64,000 bases of DNA from Dokdonella_A sp963775445 (lineage in GTDB: Bacteria; Pseudomonadota; Gammaproteobacteria; Xanthomonadales; Rhodanobacteraceae). The notes below the pieces were generated by a model. It was not told the origin of the DNA. It saw only the letters and a list, made by a program, of their open reading frames with translations, and ran no database searches. Position 1 is the stretch's first letter, and the number at the start of each line of letters is the position of its first letter. Position numbers and translations under genes: made by a program. The stretch covers positions 434,001-498,000 of the forward strand of contig CAVZIT010000006.1 in NCBI GenBank assembly GCA_963775445.1, given 5' to 3'. Positions 55,825 through 64,000 of the stretch are shown in pieces.

Positions 55825-56265
55825 ATGCCGCACCTGCGCTCCATTTTCCTCGCAATTCTGATTTCCACGAGCGCCTCGGCGACGTCAGAAAACCCTTTGC
55901 CAAGCACCGTCGTCGAAATCGACGGTCACCGATTGACCGCGGAGCTGGCCGAGAGTGACAGCGCACGCGAGCGCGGATTGATGTATCGCGAACACATGGC
56001 GCCGGACCATGGAATGTTGTTTGTCTTCCCCGATAGCGCGATGCGCGTGTTCTGGATGAAGAACACGAAAATCGCGCTCGACATGCTGTTCTTCGATGAT
56101 CAGCGCAAGCTGATCAGCGTGCAGCGACGAGTCCCCCCATGTCGATCAGACCCTTGCCCACTCTACCCGAGCGCCGGACCGGCGCGCTATGTGCTCGAAC
56201 TCAATGGTGGCCAGGCCGAAAAGCTCGATGTCAAGCCCGGGGACCAACTGCACATTCAGCGATAA
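55825..56265 (+). CDS. secreted DUF192 protein
   Basis: A 146-residue protein. A signal peptide (MPHLRSIFLAILISTSASA) precedes a DUF192 domain: ESDSARERGLMYREHMAPDH, GMLFVFPDSAMRVFWMKNTK and GPARYVLELNGGQAEKLDV. The family is widespread and of unknown function, probably periplasmic here. GAGGGGAA 7 nt before the ATG at 55825 settles the start. It is divergent from the rRNA operon, and its upstream region overlaps the rRNA promoter. Confidence 0.88.
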   Translation: MPHLRSIFLAILISTSASATSENPLPSTVVEIDGHRLTAELAESDSARERGLMYREHMAPDHGMLFVFPDSAMRVFWMKNTKIALDMLFFDDQRKLISVQRRVPPCRSDPCPLYPSAGPARYVLELNGGQAEKLDVKPGDQLHIQR

Positions 56266-56304
56266 GTTTGCCGATGCGCGAGAACACCGACCCGCACCGG
56301 CGCG

Positions 56305-56511
56305 TCAACCGATTTCCACCATCTCGAAGTCGGATTTGGTGACGCCGCAGTCGGGGCAAGTCCAGGTTTCCGGCACGTCCTCCCAGCGGGTGCCTGGCGC
56401 GATGCCATCGTCAGGCCAGCCTTCGGCCTCTTGATATAGAAAACCGCAGACGACGCACATGAAGGTCCGGAAAGGTGCGTCTTGATCAGCGGCGCTGTTT
56501 TCTTGCGCCAT
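56305..56511 (-). CDS. rubredoxin
   Basis: A 68-residue protein with the two iron-binding knuckles FMCVVCGFLYQEAEGWPDDG and TWTCPDCGVTKSDFEMVE and the expected W-x-x-V-P between. A short acidic N-terminal extension (12-14 residues) precedes the fold. It carries single electrons, for example to alkane hydroxylases or peroxide reductases. Divergent from thiE. Confidence 0.95.
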   Translation of the reverse strand: MAQENSAADQDAPFRTFMCVVCGFLYQEAEGWPDDGIAPGTRWEDVPETWTCPDCGVTKSDFEMVEIG

Positions 56512-56588
56512 GGATTGCCATCGTGAATTCGGAATGCGGTTATTCTCGCAGCTTGCCGATCAACGTAAAAGCGCAGCGTCACGATGTC

Positions 56589-57233
56589 ATGCCGAAACGC
56601 ACGGACCTTCACGGCTTGTACGCTATTACCGATGGGCCACGCGAAGACTTGATAGACGCATGCACTCACGTGCTGGAAGGCGGAGCGGCGCTGCTGCAAT
56701 ATCGCGACAAGACCAAAGAGACCTTGCGACGCTTCGCGGAGGCACGATCACTTGTCGCTCTATGCAATGCCCATGGCGTTCCGCTGATCATCAACGATGA
56801 CATCGAGCTTGCAATCGCGGTGGGCGCTGCGGGCGTCCATCTCGGACAGGACGACATCAACATCGGCGCTGCGCGCGAACGTACCGGAAGCAACATGATC
56901 ATCGGCGCCTCATGTTACGACTCGCTGGGCCGGGCCAGGACGATGGCGGCAGCCGGCGCCGACTATCTTGCATTTGGCGCATTCTATCCGTCTCCGACCA
57001 AGCCACATGCCTGCCGTGCAAGTCCGGACCTTCTCAAAGAGGCGCGCGTCCTTGGCGTGCCGCTGGTGGCCATCGGCGGGATCACCGCCGAAAACGGCAT
57101 GTCGCTGATCGAAAGCGGCGCCGACTGCCTCGCGGCCATCTCGGCCGTATTCGGCGCACCCGATCCGCGTTCCGCAGCCAGGGGACTTTCCGATTTATTC
57201 GTTGGCCGACGCCAGGAGCTGCATCACCCATGA
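56589..57233 (+). CDS. thiE: thiamine-phosphate synthase
   Basis: A 214-residue TIM barrel: LHGLYAITDGPREDLIDACT, GGAALLQYRDKTKETLRRF, PLIINDDIELAIAVGAAGVH, LGQDDINIGAAR, YLAFGAFYPSPTKPHA and VPLVAIGGITAENGMSLIES. It joins the thiazole and pyrimidine parts of thiamine. No TPP riboswitch is visible upstream. Its stop overlaps the hemL start (ATGA). Confidence 0.96.
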   Translation: MPKRTDLHGLYAITDGPREDLIDACTHVLEGGAALLQYRDKTKETLRRFAEARSLVALCNAHGVPLIINDDIELAIAVGAAGVHLGQDDINIGAARERTGSNMIIGASCYDSLGRARTMAAAGADYLAFGAFYPSPTKPHACRASPDLLKEARVLGVPLVAIGGITAENGMSLIESGADCLAAISAVFGAPDPRSAARGLSDLFVGRRQELHHP

Positions 57234-58529
57234 CCACAAACCACGAATGGTTTGATCGCGCGCTTCGCCTGCTGCCAGGCGGGGTCAACTCGCCGGTGCG
57301 GGCCTTCAAATCCGTCGGAAGCGAACCCTTCTTTACATTGCGCGCGGATGGCGCCTACCTGTGGGATGTCGAGGGCACGCGTTATATCGACTACGTCGGA
57401 TCCTGGGGACCGATGATCGCCGGCCACAACCACCCTGCGATTCGCGCGGCCGTGGAAAAAGCGCTACGCGACGGCATCTCCTTCGGAACACCATGCACGG
57501 CGGAAGTGGCGTTGGCCGAAGCCGTCGCCAAACTCGTGCCCTCGGTCGAGATGTTGCGCATGGTCAATTCCGGCACCGAGGCGACGATGTCGGCGATTCG
57601 GCTGGCCCGCGCCAGCGCCGGGCGCGATCGGATCGTGAAATTCGAAGGCTGCTATCACGGCCATGGCGACAGCTTTCTTGTCAAGGCCGGTTCCGGCGCA
57701 TTGACACTTGGTGTACCCGACTCACCCGGCGTGCCGCGATCGCTCGCCGACCTCACCACGACGTTGCCGTACAACGATCTCGATGCCGCGCGCATCCTTT
57801 TCGCCGAGGCGGGCAGCGAGATCGCGTGCGTGATCGTCGAACCTGTTGCCGGCAACATGAACTGCATCGAGCCGGCGGAAGGGTTTCTGGCCGGCCTCCG
57901 GGCGCTATGCACGGAGCACGGCGCGCTTTTGATCTTCGACGAAGTGATGACCGGCTTCCGCGTCGCCCTCGGTGGCGCCCAGGAACTCTACGCGGTAACG
58001 CCTGACCTCACCACGTTTGGAAAGATCATCGGTGGGGGCATGCCGGTAGGCGCATATGGCGGCCGCAAAGACATCATGCAGCGCGTCGCGCCGTCCGGCC
58101 CGGTCTACCAGGCCGGCACGCTGAGCGGCAATCCGCTCGCGATGGCAGCCGGGCGTTGCCATGCTCGAACTGATCCAGGCTCCCGGATTCCACGAGAAAC
58201 TCGCGCGCAAGACGCGTCTTTTCACCGATGGCTTGCTCGCGTGCGCGACCGAAGCCGGTCTTCCGTTCAGCGTGAATCGCGTCGGCGGCATGTTCGGTCT
58301 GTTTTTCACTGCGCAAAAAGTGGACAGCTTCGCCGCAGCGACCGCGTGCAATACGAACGCATTCAAGCGTTTTTTCAGGGGCATGCTGGCACGCGGCGTG
58401 TTCTTTGCGCCATCGCCATTCGAAGCCGGTTTCATGTCGGCTGCGCATTCGGAGCAGGACATTGCGGACACCCTGGAGGCTTCGCGGCATGCATTTCGCG
58501 AAGCTTCCCAATCACAGGATCGGGCATGA
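57230..58529 (+). pseudogene. hemL: glutamate-1-semialdehyde 2,1-aminomutase with one frameshift
   Basis: The first 308 codons are normal HemL: PGGVNSPVRAFKSVGSEPFF, FEGCYHGHGDSFLVKAGSG, LIFDEVMTGFRVALGGAQE and the PLP Lys265 in TFGKIIGGGMPVGAYGG. After NPLAMAAG (about 58153) the frame must shift by one base to continue MLELIQAPGFHEKLARKTR and end at 58529. One extra base, probably in the GGGC run, explains it; total length matches a 432-residue protein plus one nt. Since HemL makes 5-aminolevulinate for all tetrapyrroles, a sequencing or assembly error is the simplest reading, but a true mutation cannot be excluded. Confidence 0.85.
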
Positions 58530-59650
58530 AATTCGATACGCTGACCGTGCACGCAGGGGCCGCGGTCGACGCGGAAACCGGTGCGCTGGTAGCACCGCTT
58601 CATCTCTCCACGACGTTCGAGCACGAACCCGACGGCAGCGCGCGGCAGGGGTTCACCTATCAGCGCGGCGACAATCCGACCCAATGCCGTCTGGAACACG
58701 CATTGGCCGCGCTCGACAGCGGCGACGCGGCCGTTTTCTGCGCATCGGGCATGGCCGCCGGCACCGCACTTCTCCAGGCAATTCCGGCCGGCAGCCATGT
58801 GTTATTGCAGGACGACATCTATCACGGGTATCGCACATTGGCCCGCGACTACTTCGAACGCTGGCGCCTTCGCGTATCGAGCGTGGACATGACCGATCTG
58901 GACGCGGTGCGCACGGCCATCGATCCCCGCACGCGTCTGGTATGGGCGGAATCGCCTTCCAATCCGTTGCTCAAGGTGATCGACATCGCCGGGCTCGCGA
59001 CGCTTGCGCGCGACCATGAAGCCCGGCTTGTCATCGACAGCACGTTCGCGACTCCTGCCCTGCAGCAGCCGTTGACGCTAGGCGCCGATATCGTGTTGCA
59101 TTCGGCGACCAAGTACATGGGGGGGCACAGCGATGTCATGGGTGGCGCGCTGGTGTTTGCCGAAAACGGCGAATTTGCCGCCGCGTGCCGTCTGGTCCGC
59201 TCGACGATAGGCCTCAACGCTTCACCGTTCGCCGCATGGATGGTCCTGCGTGGTCTGCGCTCGCTTGCCGTGCGCATTGACAAACACTGCGCCAACGCAC
59301 GTGTGGTTGCAGAGTTTCTTGCAGGACACTCGCAAGTCGAGTCGACGCATTACCCGGGGCTTGCATCGCATCCGCAGCATGCGCTGGCGCGGCGTCAGAT
59401 GCGCGATTTCGGCGGCATGCTGAGTTTCCGTGTGCTCGGCGGGCGGGACGCCGCACTCGCAGTCGCCGGCCGGTTGCGCCTGTTTACCAACGCGACTTCC
59501 CTTGGCGGGTGCGAATCGCTGGTGGAACATCGCGCTTCGGTCGAGGGGGCACATCCGGTATCGCCATCGAATCTGCTGCGGCTGTCGGTCGGCATTGAGG
59601 ACCCCGCCGACCTGATCGACGACCTGGCCCATGCGCTGGATGCGCGATAG
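58526..59650 (+). CDS. PLP-dependent trans-sulfuration enzyme (cystathionine gamma-synthase/beta-lyase-like)
   Basis: A 374-residue Cys/Met-metabolism enzyme. MKFDTLTVHAGAAVDAETGA, FTYQRGDNPTQCRLEHALA, FCASGMAAGTALLQAIPAGS, PLP Lys196 in LHSATKYMGGHSDVMGGAL and SLGGCESLVEHRASVEG. The exact reaction (MetB, MetC or MegL type) cannot be told from these motifs. Its ATG overlaps the hemL stop (ATGA). The open frame extends upstream through hemL and thiE by chance. Confidence 0.9.
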   Translation: MKFDTLTVHAGAAVDAETGALVAPLHLSTTFEHEPDGSARQGFTYQRGDNPTQCRLEHALAALDSGDAAVFCASGMAAGTALLQAIPAGSHVLLQDDIYHGYRTLARDYFERWRLRVSSVDMTDLDAVRTAIDPRTRLVWAESPSNPLLKVIDIAGLATLARDHEARLVIDSTFATPALQQPLTLGADIVLHSATKYMGGHSDVMGGALVFAENGEFAAACRLVRSTIGLNASPFAAWMVLRGLRSLAVRIDKHCANARVVAEFLAGHSQVESTHYPGLASHPQHALARRQMRDFGGMLSFRVLGGRDAALAVAGRLRLFTNATSLGGCESLVEHRASVEGAHPVSPSNLLRLSVGIEDPADLIDDLAHALDAR

Positions 59651-59762
59651 TCGAACAGGCCCCAGCTACAGGCCCGCTTCAGGGACACAACTGAAACCCC
59701 GGGCGTTCGAGTGGTCTCTTGCCAACCGCGACGAAAAAATCCGGCAGATCGATCGTACTCGT

Positions 59763-60584
59763 TCAATCGAGGAAAAGGTCCGGCAACAGCGCCGCGCCGG
59801 GCTCGACGGCATAGCGCTCAAAATCGGTATCGCCGGCTTCGCGCAAGATCTCCTCGTCGATACAGAAATTTCCAGTGAATTCGCGCGCGGGTCTACAAAG
59901 GATCGCATGCGCCGCGTCGGCCACGATGTCGGGCTTGCGACAATTTGCCGGCTTCACCTTGTCGCCGAGCATCGCGATCGCGGCGGTTGCGATGACCGTG
60001 CGTGGCCACAGGGCGTTGACGGCGATGCCCACGGAAGCGAACTCGGCACTCATGCCCAGCACGCACAGACTCATGCCGTACTTTGCGATCGTGTAGGCCG
60101 TATGGTGCTTGAACCACTTCGGATCGAGGCTCGGAGGCGGCGAAAGCATCAGGACATGCGGATTGGCCGCCTTTCGCAGGTACGGCAGGCACGCCTGCGT
60201 GGTGACGAAAGTGCCGCGCGTGTTGACCTGCTGCATCAGGTCGAAACGCTTCATGGGCGTATCGGCGGTTCCGGACAACCAGATCGCGCTGGCATTGTTG
60301 ACCACGATATCGATGGCGCCGAATTGATCGGCCGTGCGTGCCGCCGCAGCGCGGACCTGATCTTCATCGCGAATGTCGACCTTGAGCGCCAGCGCGTTGC
60401 CGCCGGCGGCCTCAATGTCGGCCGCCGCCGTATGTATCGTCCCGGGCAGCTTTGGATTGGGCGCATCGCTCTTCGCGGCAATCGCGATGTTGGCGCCGTC
60501 GCGTGCGGCACGCAGCGCGATCGCGAGTCCGATACCGCGCGAAGCGCCGGTGATGAGCAGCGTCTTGCCTTTGAGAGATGCCAT
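59763..60584 (-). CDS. short-chain dehydrogenase/reductase (HSDL2-like)
   Basis: A 273-residue Rossmann enzyme. NAD(P) motif LLITGASRGIGLAIALRAAR, NNASAIWLSGTADTP, and an active site where the usual Tyr-x-x-x-Lys is YTIAKYGMSL. The long C-terminal part (PDIVADAAHAILCRPAREFT, NFCIDEEILREAG) matches the HSDL2/SDR family with unknown bacterial substrate. Followed closely upstream by the glyoxalase gene in the same direction. Confidence 0.9.
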   Translation of the reverse strand: MASLKGKTLLITGASRGIGLAIALRAARDGANIAIAAKSDAPNPKLPGTIHTAAADIEAAGGNALALKVDIRDEDQVRAAAARTADQFGAIDIVVNNASAIWLSGTADTPMKRFDLMQQVNTRGTFVTTQACLPYLRKAANPHVLMLSPPPSLDPKWFKHHTAYTIAKYGMSLCVLGMSAEFASVGIAVNALWPRTVIATAAIAMLGDKVKPANCRKPDIVADAAHAILCRPAREFTGNFCIDEEILREAGDTDFERYAVEPGAALLPDLFLD

Positions 60585-60589
60585 TGGTT

Positions 60590-61012
60590 TCACCAGGATC
60601 CTTGATTGGGCATCGACGCCCACGGTTCTGCCGGCGCAAGCGCATCGCCGCACTGCAACAGCTCGATCGAAACGAGATCCGGCGAGCGCACGAATGCCAT
60701 GTGGCCATCGCGCGGCGGACGATTGATGGTAATTCCCATGTTCTTCAAGTGGTCACAAACAGCATAGATATCGTCGACCTGGAACGCGAGATGGCCGAAG
60801 TTCCGCGCCGAACCGTAATCTTCTGTGGAATCCCAATTCGAAGTCAGTTCGATTTCCGAATCCGGACTGCCTGCCGCGGCAAGAAACACAAGCGTGAACT
60901 TGCCCGTCGGCACGTCTTTGCGACGCACCTCGCGCAAGCCAAGGCCATCGCAGTAGAAACGCAGCGATGCATCCAGGTCTCGCACTCTCACCATCGTATG
61001 CAGATACTTCAT
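60590..61012 (-). CDS. gloA: VOC-family lactoylglutathione lyase
   Basis: A 140-residue glyoxalase I-like protein: MKYLHTMVRVRDLDASLRFY, EIELTSNWD, NFGHLAFQVDDIYAVCDHLK and VSIELLQ. The four metal ligands His, Glu, His and Glu are all in place. It would turn the methylglyoxal-glutathione adduct into lactoylglutathione. The gene ends 5 nt before the SDR start. Confidence 0.85.
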   Translation of the reverse strand: MKYLHTMVRVRDLDASLRFYCDGLGLREVRRKDVPTGKFTLVFLAAAGSPDSEIELTSNWDSTEDYGSARNFGHLAFQVDDIYAVCDHLKNMGITINRPPRDGHMAFVRSPDLVSIELLQCGDALAPAEPWASMPNQGSW

Positions 61013-61023
61013 CGCCTGCGCTC

Positions 61024-61653
61024 CTAATCGCGCTGGAAGCGCGGTAGATAGTGCATCAACTGGTCGAGGCGTTGCAGCGGATCGGTCATCTCCAAAAGGT
61101 CCTGGCGTTCGTGCTTGGCCAGGGGCAACGCTTCGGCGAGCCGGAATCCGACCCAGGCTGCATCATCGTAACGCGCACGCTCGACTGTCGCATAACGCCC
61201 GCCGCTGCGATCGAGCAGGCGCTCCAGAATCTCCGCAAGCAGCGCATATTCGACCGGCACGGCAATCGCCGGCTCCGGCGGCCACACGCGCACTTCACCA
61301 TGCACCAGTCCGTTGTCGCGCACCCGCGTCGTGGCGACGTGAAACCTGTCGCTCCCCTCGACGCTGATACCCAGCAAACCGTCGGGGAGATTGTAGAAGT
61401 CGCAGATGCGCGCAAGCGTGCCCACCGCTGCCGGCAGCGCCGGCTCGCCAACTTCACTACCCTCCAGAATCAGGCAGACACCAAACGCGTTGCCGCTGCG
61501 CGCGCACCCGCTGATCAAGTCGAGATAACGACGTTCGAAAATCCGCAAGTCGAGCGTGCCGCCGGGAAACAGCACCGACGTCAACGGAAACAACGGAATG
61601 TCTTGCGTCGCCACTGCCGCGAGTGTAACGCCGACGCGCGACCTGGCGAACAT
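61024..61653 (-). CDS. Lon N-terminal-domain protein
   Basis: A protein of up to 209 residues made of a single LON substrate-binding domain (PUA-like): IPLFPLTSVLFPGGTLDLRI, FERRYLDLISGCARSGNAFG, TLARICDFYNLPDGLLGISV and EALPLAKHERQDLLEMTDPL. There is no ATPase or protease domain. The start is uncertain; a GTG at 61614 would begin just before the domain. Function unknown. Confidence 0.88.
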   Translation of the reverse strand: MFARSRVGVTLAAVATQDIPLFPLTSVLFPGGTLDLRIFERRYLDLISGCARSGNAFGVCLILEGSEVGEPALPAAVGTLARICDFYNLPDGLLGISVEGSDRFHVATTRVRDNGLVHGEVRVWPPEPAIAVPVEYALLAEILERLLDRSGGRYATVERARYDDAAWVGFRLAEALPLAKHERQDLLEMTDPLQRLDQLMHYLPRFQRD

Positions 61654-61680
61654 GAACTTTTTTTCTGCAGTCGTTTTCGA

Positions 61681-63042
61681 TCAATCGCGAGTGCCGATTC
61701 TCGCCGCAAAACGGCGCGGCGCGTTCTCGAAACCGCCGTTCGACATGAACACGACATGATCTCCGCTGCGCGCTTGGTCGAGAAGTGTGTCGATGAGCAT
61801 ATCGACGCTTGCGACAGACCGACCGCGTCCATCGAGTGCATCGATGATTGGGCTCGCATCCCAGCGCAATTCCGGGCGTTGCAGAAAAGCGACGATGTCG
61901 GCATCGGCCAGGCTGGATGAGAGTTGTCCCGCATGGGCGCCAAGGCGCATCGACGCAGAACGCGGCTCGATGCCGACCAGGATTCGCGCGCTACCGACGC
62001 TGGCCCGCAAGCCGGCGAGCGTGGTGGCGATGGCACTCGGATGGTGCGCGAAATCGTCATAGATCTTGACCCCCGCGACATCTCCTATGAGCTCGAGTCT
62101 GCGCGCGACGCCATGAAAGCTGGCCAGTGCCGGCAGCGCGGTCGCAACGTCGGCCCCGGCTGCATGCGCGGCCGCGACCGCGGCGAGCGCGTTCATGACG
62201 TTATGTCGACCCAGCAGGTTCCAGCGGACCTCGCCAACATCGTGTCCGTGATGGCTGATGGAAAATGCACCGCCGTCGGCCTCGACCAGCTGCGCTCTCC
62301 AATCTCCGGCGTCGATGCCGAAGCTGTCGATCGGCGACCAGCAGCCCATCTGCAGCACCGCGGCGATGTTCGGGTCCTCGGCATTCACGATCAGGCGCCC
62401 GTTGCGCGGAACCGTGCGCACCAGCGCATGGAACTGCTGCTTGATCGCGGAGAGATCCGGAAAGATATCGGCGTGGTCGTATTCGAGGTTGCCGAGCACC
62501 GCGATCGACGCATGGTAATGCACGAACTTCGAGCGCTTGTCGAAGAATGCCGTGTCGTATTCGTCTGCCTCGATGACAAAAAGCGGGCTCGCTCCGAGCC
62601 GCGCAGACACATCGAAATCGTTCGGCGCGCCCCCGATGAGGAAACCTGGCGCCAGACGCTGTGCGTCGAGAATGAACGCGAGCATCGATGTCGTGGTGGT
62701 CTTGCCGTGGGTGCCGGCCACCGCGAGCACGTTGCGGTGCGCAAGCAGCGTCTCGCCGAGCCACTGCGGGCCGGACACGTACGGGATACGCGCATCGAGC
62801 ATGTGTTCGATCGCCGGATTTCCGCGCGACAGCGCGTTGCCGACGATCACGAGATCCGGCACGGGATCGAGGTGTTCGGCGAGATACCCCGATTGCAGCC
62901 GAATGCCCAGACGCTCGAGCTGATCGCTCATCGGTGGATAGACATTGGCGTCCGAACCGGAAACGTCGTGGCCAAGTTCGCGGGCGAGCGCCGCCAATCC
63001 GCCCATGAAGGTGCCGCAGATACCGAGGATATGCAGACGCAC
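61681..63042 (-). CDS. mpl: UDP-MurNAc:L-Ala-gamma-D-Glu-meso-DAP ligase
   Basis: A 453-residue Mur ligase of the peptidoglycan-recycling type. MRLHILGICGTFMGGLAALA, P-loop AVAGTHGKTTTTSMLAFILD, FVIEADEYDTAFFDKRSKF, NLEYDHADIFPD and VKIYDDFAHHPSAIATTLAG are characteristic of Mpl. It joins recovered tripeptide to UDP-MurNAc. The membrane-protein gene upstream ends 3 nt before its start. Confidence 0.96.
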   Translation of the reverse strand: MRLHILGICGTFMGGLAALARELGHDVSGSDANVYPPMSDQLERLGIRLQSGYLAEHLDPVPDLVIVGNALSRGNPAIEHMLDARIPYVSGPQWLGETLLAHRNVLAVAGTHGKTTTTSMLAFILDAQRLAPGFLIGGAPNDFDVSARLGASPLFVIEADEYDTAFFDKRSKFVHYHASIAVLGNLEYDHADIFPDLSAIKQQFHALVRTVPRNGRLIVNAEDPNIAAVLQMGCWSPIDSFGIDAGDWRAQLVEADGGAFSISHHGHDVGEVRWNLLGRHNVMNALAAVAAAHAAGADVATALPALASFHGVARRLELIGDVAGVKIYDDFAHHPSAIATTLAGLRASVGSARILVGIEPRSASMRLGAHAGQLSSSLADADIVAFLQRPELRWDASPIIDALDGRGRSVASVDMLIDTLLDQARSGDHVVFMSNGGFENAPRRFAARIGTRD

Positions 63043-63045
63043 GGC

Positions 63046-63609
63046 TCAGCCGATTCCGTTGAATACCGCACGACCGAGCGCCCAGTCCGCCAGCGCCCAT
63101 GCAAACGCGAGCAGGAACCCGAGGGCGAACGGCGCATTCAGCGCGCGGCGCAGGATGTGCGCATCGACCGACAGTTTCCAGACGATGACCGCGAGAGCGG
63201 TCCATGCCAGCAGAACCTGCATCGAAGTCAACTGGTCGGGACTCGACGGCGGCGCACCCGTCAACGCGGCAATCGGCAACATCAACACCGAAAACACCAT
63301 GGAGCATGCAATCAGTGCGCTGGCCGCCTGCACGAAACGCGCACCGAGGCCACGTGCCGTCAAGGCGGTCCAGGACAGACCAAGGATGAGTGCCGTCGAC
63401 AACAGCGACCGCGGCAGGATCGATCCCTTGACGTCGAGTGCGGCGCCAAGCGCGACATCCAGCGATACGCTCGCGATGATCAATACCAGCAGGAGCCGCG
63501 GCGCGTACGGCACGTCTTCGGGTCCGCGCCGCAGCTGGCAAAGATCGCGCACCAGGCGCAGGAAATCGAACAACGAGGGCCGCGGCGGATTCATGGGTTC
63601 CTGCATCAT
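63046..63609 (-). CDS. inner-membrane protein of unknown function
   Basis: A 187-residue protein with about five hydrophobic segments (for example LLLVLIIASVSLDVALGAAL, LLSTALILGLSWTALTARGL, and ALGFLLAFAWALADWAL). No domain recognised; it could be a Yip1-like protein. Closely linked to mpl. Confidence 0.7.
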   Translation of the reverse strand: MMQEPMNPPRPSLFDFLRLVRDLCQLRRGPEDVPYAPRLLLVLIIASVSLDVALGAALDVKGSILPRSLLSTALILGLSWTALTARGLGARFVQAASALIACSMVFSVLMLPIAALTGAPPSSPDQLTSMQVLLAWTALAVIVWKLSVDAHILRRALNAPFALGFLLAFAWALADWALGRAVFNGIG

Positions 63610-63729
63610 GCCCTACCGGTCGTTGCACGCATGGGCGTCGAAGCGCACGCTCATCGATGAAAAAAAATGGCTGGCGACCGGTCAACCACCCCGAACAAAC
63701 TGCACGAATCGTGCTGACGGGGACGATCG

Positions 63730-64000
63730 TCAGGCGCGCAGGCGGGCTGCACCGGCGGCGCTTGCGCCCAGTGCGACGAGCACACGCTGGAATACCGTCT
63801 CCACATCTCCGACCCCATCGACGATCACCAGTTTGCCGATCGCAGCAAAATACTCCGCCACCGGCGCGGTCTGTTCGGCATAGATGCGAAGACGCTCGCG
63901 CACAGTTTCGGGCGTGTCGTCCTCGCGACCTTCCAGTTTGGCCCGACCGGCCAAGCGCTCGACAATGAGTTCAGCCGGCACCTTGATCTTTACCGCAACA
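63730..64000 (-). CDS. adk: adenylate kinase, C-terminal part
   Basis: About 90 C-terminal residues, VKIKVPAELIVERLAGRAKL followed by EGREDDTPETVRERLRIYAE and TAPVAEYFAAIGKLVIVDGV, match the LID-to-end part of adenylate kinase; the rest is beyond the right edge. The short LID (GRAKLEGREDD) is the type without zinc. Confidence 0.88.
   Translation of the reverse strand, partial: VAVKIKVPAELIVERLAGRAKLEGREDDTPETVRERLRIYAEQTAPVAEYFAAIGKLVIVDGVGDVETVFQRVLVALGASAAGAARLRA

Noticed and set aside
56512..56588. A TPP riboswitch before thiE
   Set aside because: The space is only about 80 nt and the conserved CUGAGA core is absent.
56912..58525. One very long frame (912 residues) running through thiE, hemL and the trans-sulfuration enzyme
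   Set aside because: It is a coincidence of frames: part is out-of-frame thiE, part is true hemL before its frameshift, part is out-of-frame hemL, and only the end is the real PLP enzyme.
61924..63660. A 578-residue open frame opposite mpl
   Set aside because: Same reason: shadow of mpl and the membrane-protein gene, rich in Arg/Gln/His.

Overview
The window is about 60% GC and looks like a chromosomal segment of a gammaproteobacterium of the Xanthomonadales (Lysobacterales), probably near Rhodanobacteraceae. The assignment is inference. It rests on gene order (rubredoxin/thiE/hemL; mreBCD-mrdAB-mltB-rlpA-dacC-ybeD-lipBA; mpl; a 16S-Ile-Ala-23S-5S operon) and on protein similarity as I recall it. 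No database search was run.

Positions 1 to about 28 kb form an accessory low-oxygen/stress island. It holds a BON protein, a response regulator with a hybrid PAS kinase, two Crp/Fnr regulators (one with the four Fe-S cysteines at exactly the E. coli FNR positions 20/23/29/122), three tandem universal stress proteins, two GNAT acetyltransferases, a YHS protein, hemN, a PLP decarboxylase paired with a Cds1-type cysteine desulfhydrase, a two-TM K+ channel, a truncated globin, OsmC, a P1B-5 metal ATPase fused to hemerythrin, and cydX with an ABC exporter trio. Nine palindromes fit TTGAT-N4-ATCAA. Four of the best lie exactly 22 nt from a -10 hexamer, the class II FNR geometry. The island is also decaying: a beta-CASP metallohydrolase, a MaoC/phosphate acetyltransferase, three zinc alcohol dehydrogenases, a hemerythrin, cydB and hemN are broken by frameshifts, deletions or nonsense codons.

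From 29 to 49.7 kb the content is core and intact: cysD-cysNC (sulfate activation), a DUF456 protein, the Prc protease, a long reverse-strand cell-wall operon from mreB to dacC running into ybeD-lipB-lipA (lipoate), and a PfkB-family kinase. An O-GlcNAc-transferase-like TPR protein sits inside the wall operon, translationally coupled to rodA.

From 49.8 to 55.8 kb lies an rRNA operon on the reverse strand with a strong promoter and boxA antitermination motifs. Its 23S gene carries two extra hairpins, in helix 25 and helix 45, and the 5S tail is partly duplicated downstream.

From 55.8 kb to the end are DUF192, rubredoxin, thiE-hemL-transsulfuration enzyme (hemL carries a frameshift), an SDR, a glyoxalase, a Lon-N protein, mpl, a membrane protein and the 3' part of adk.
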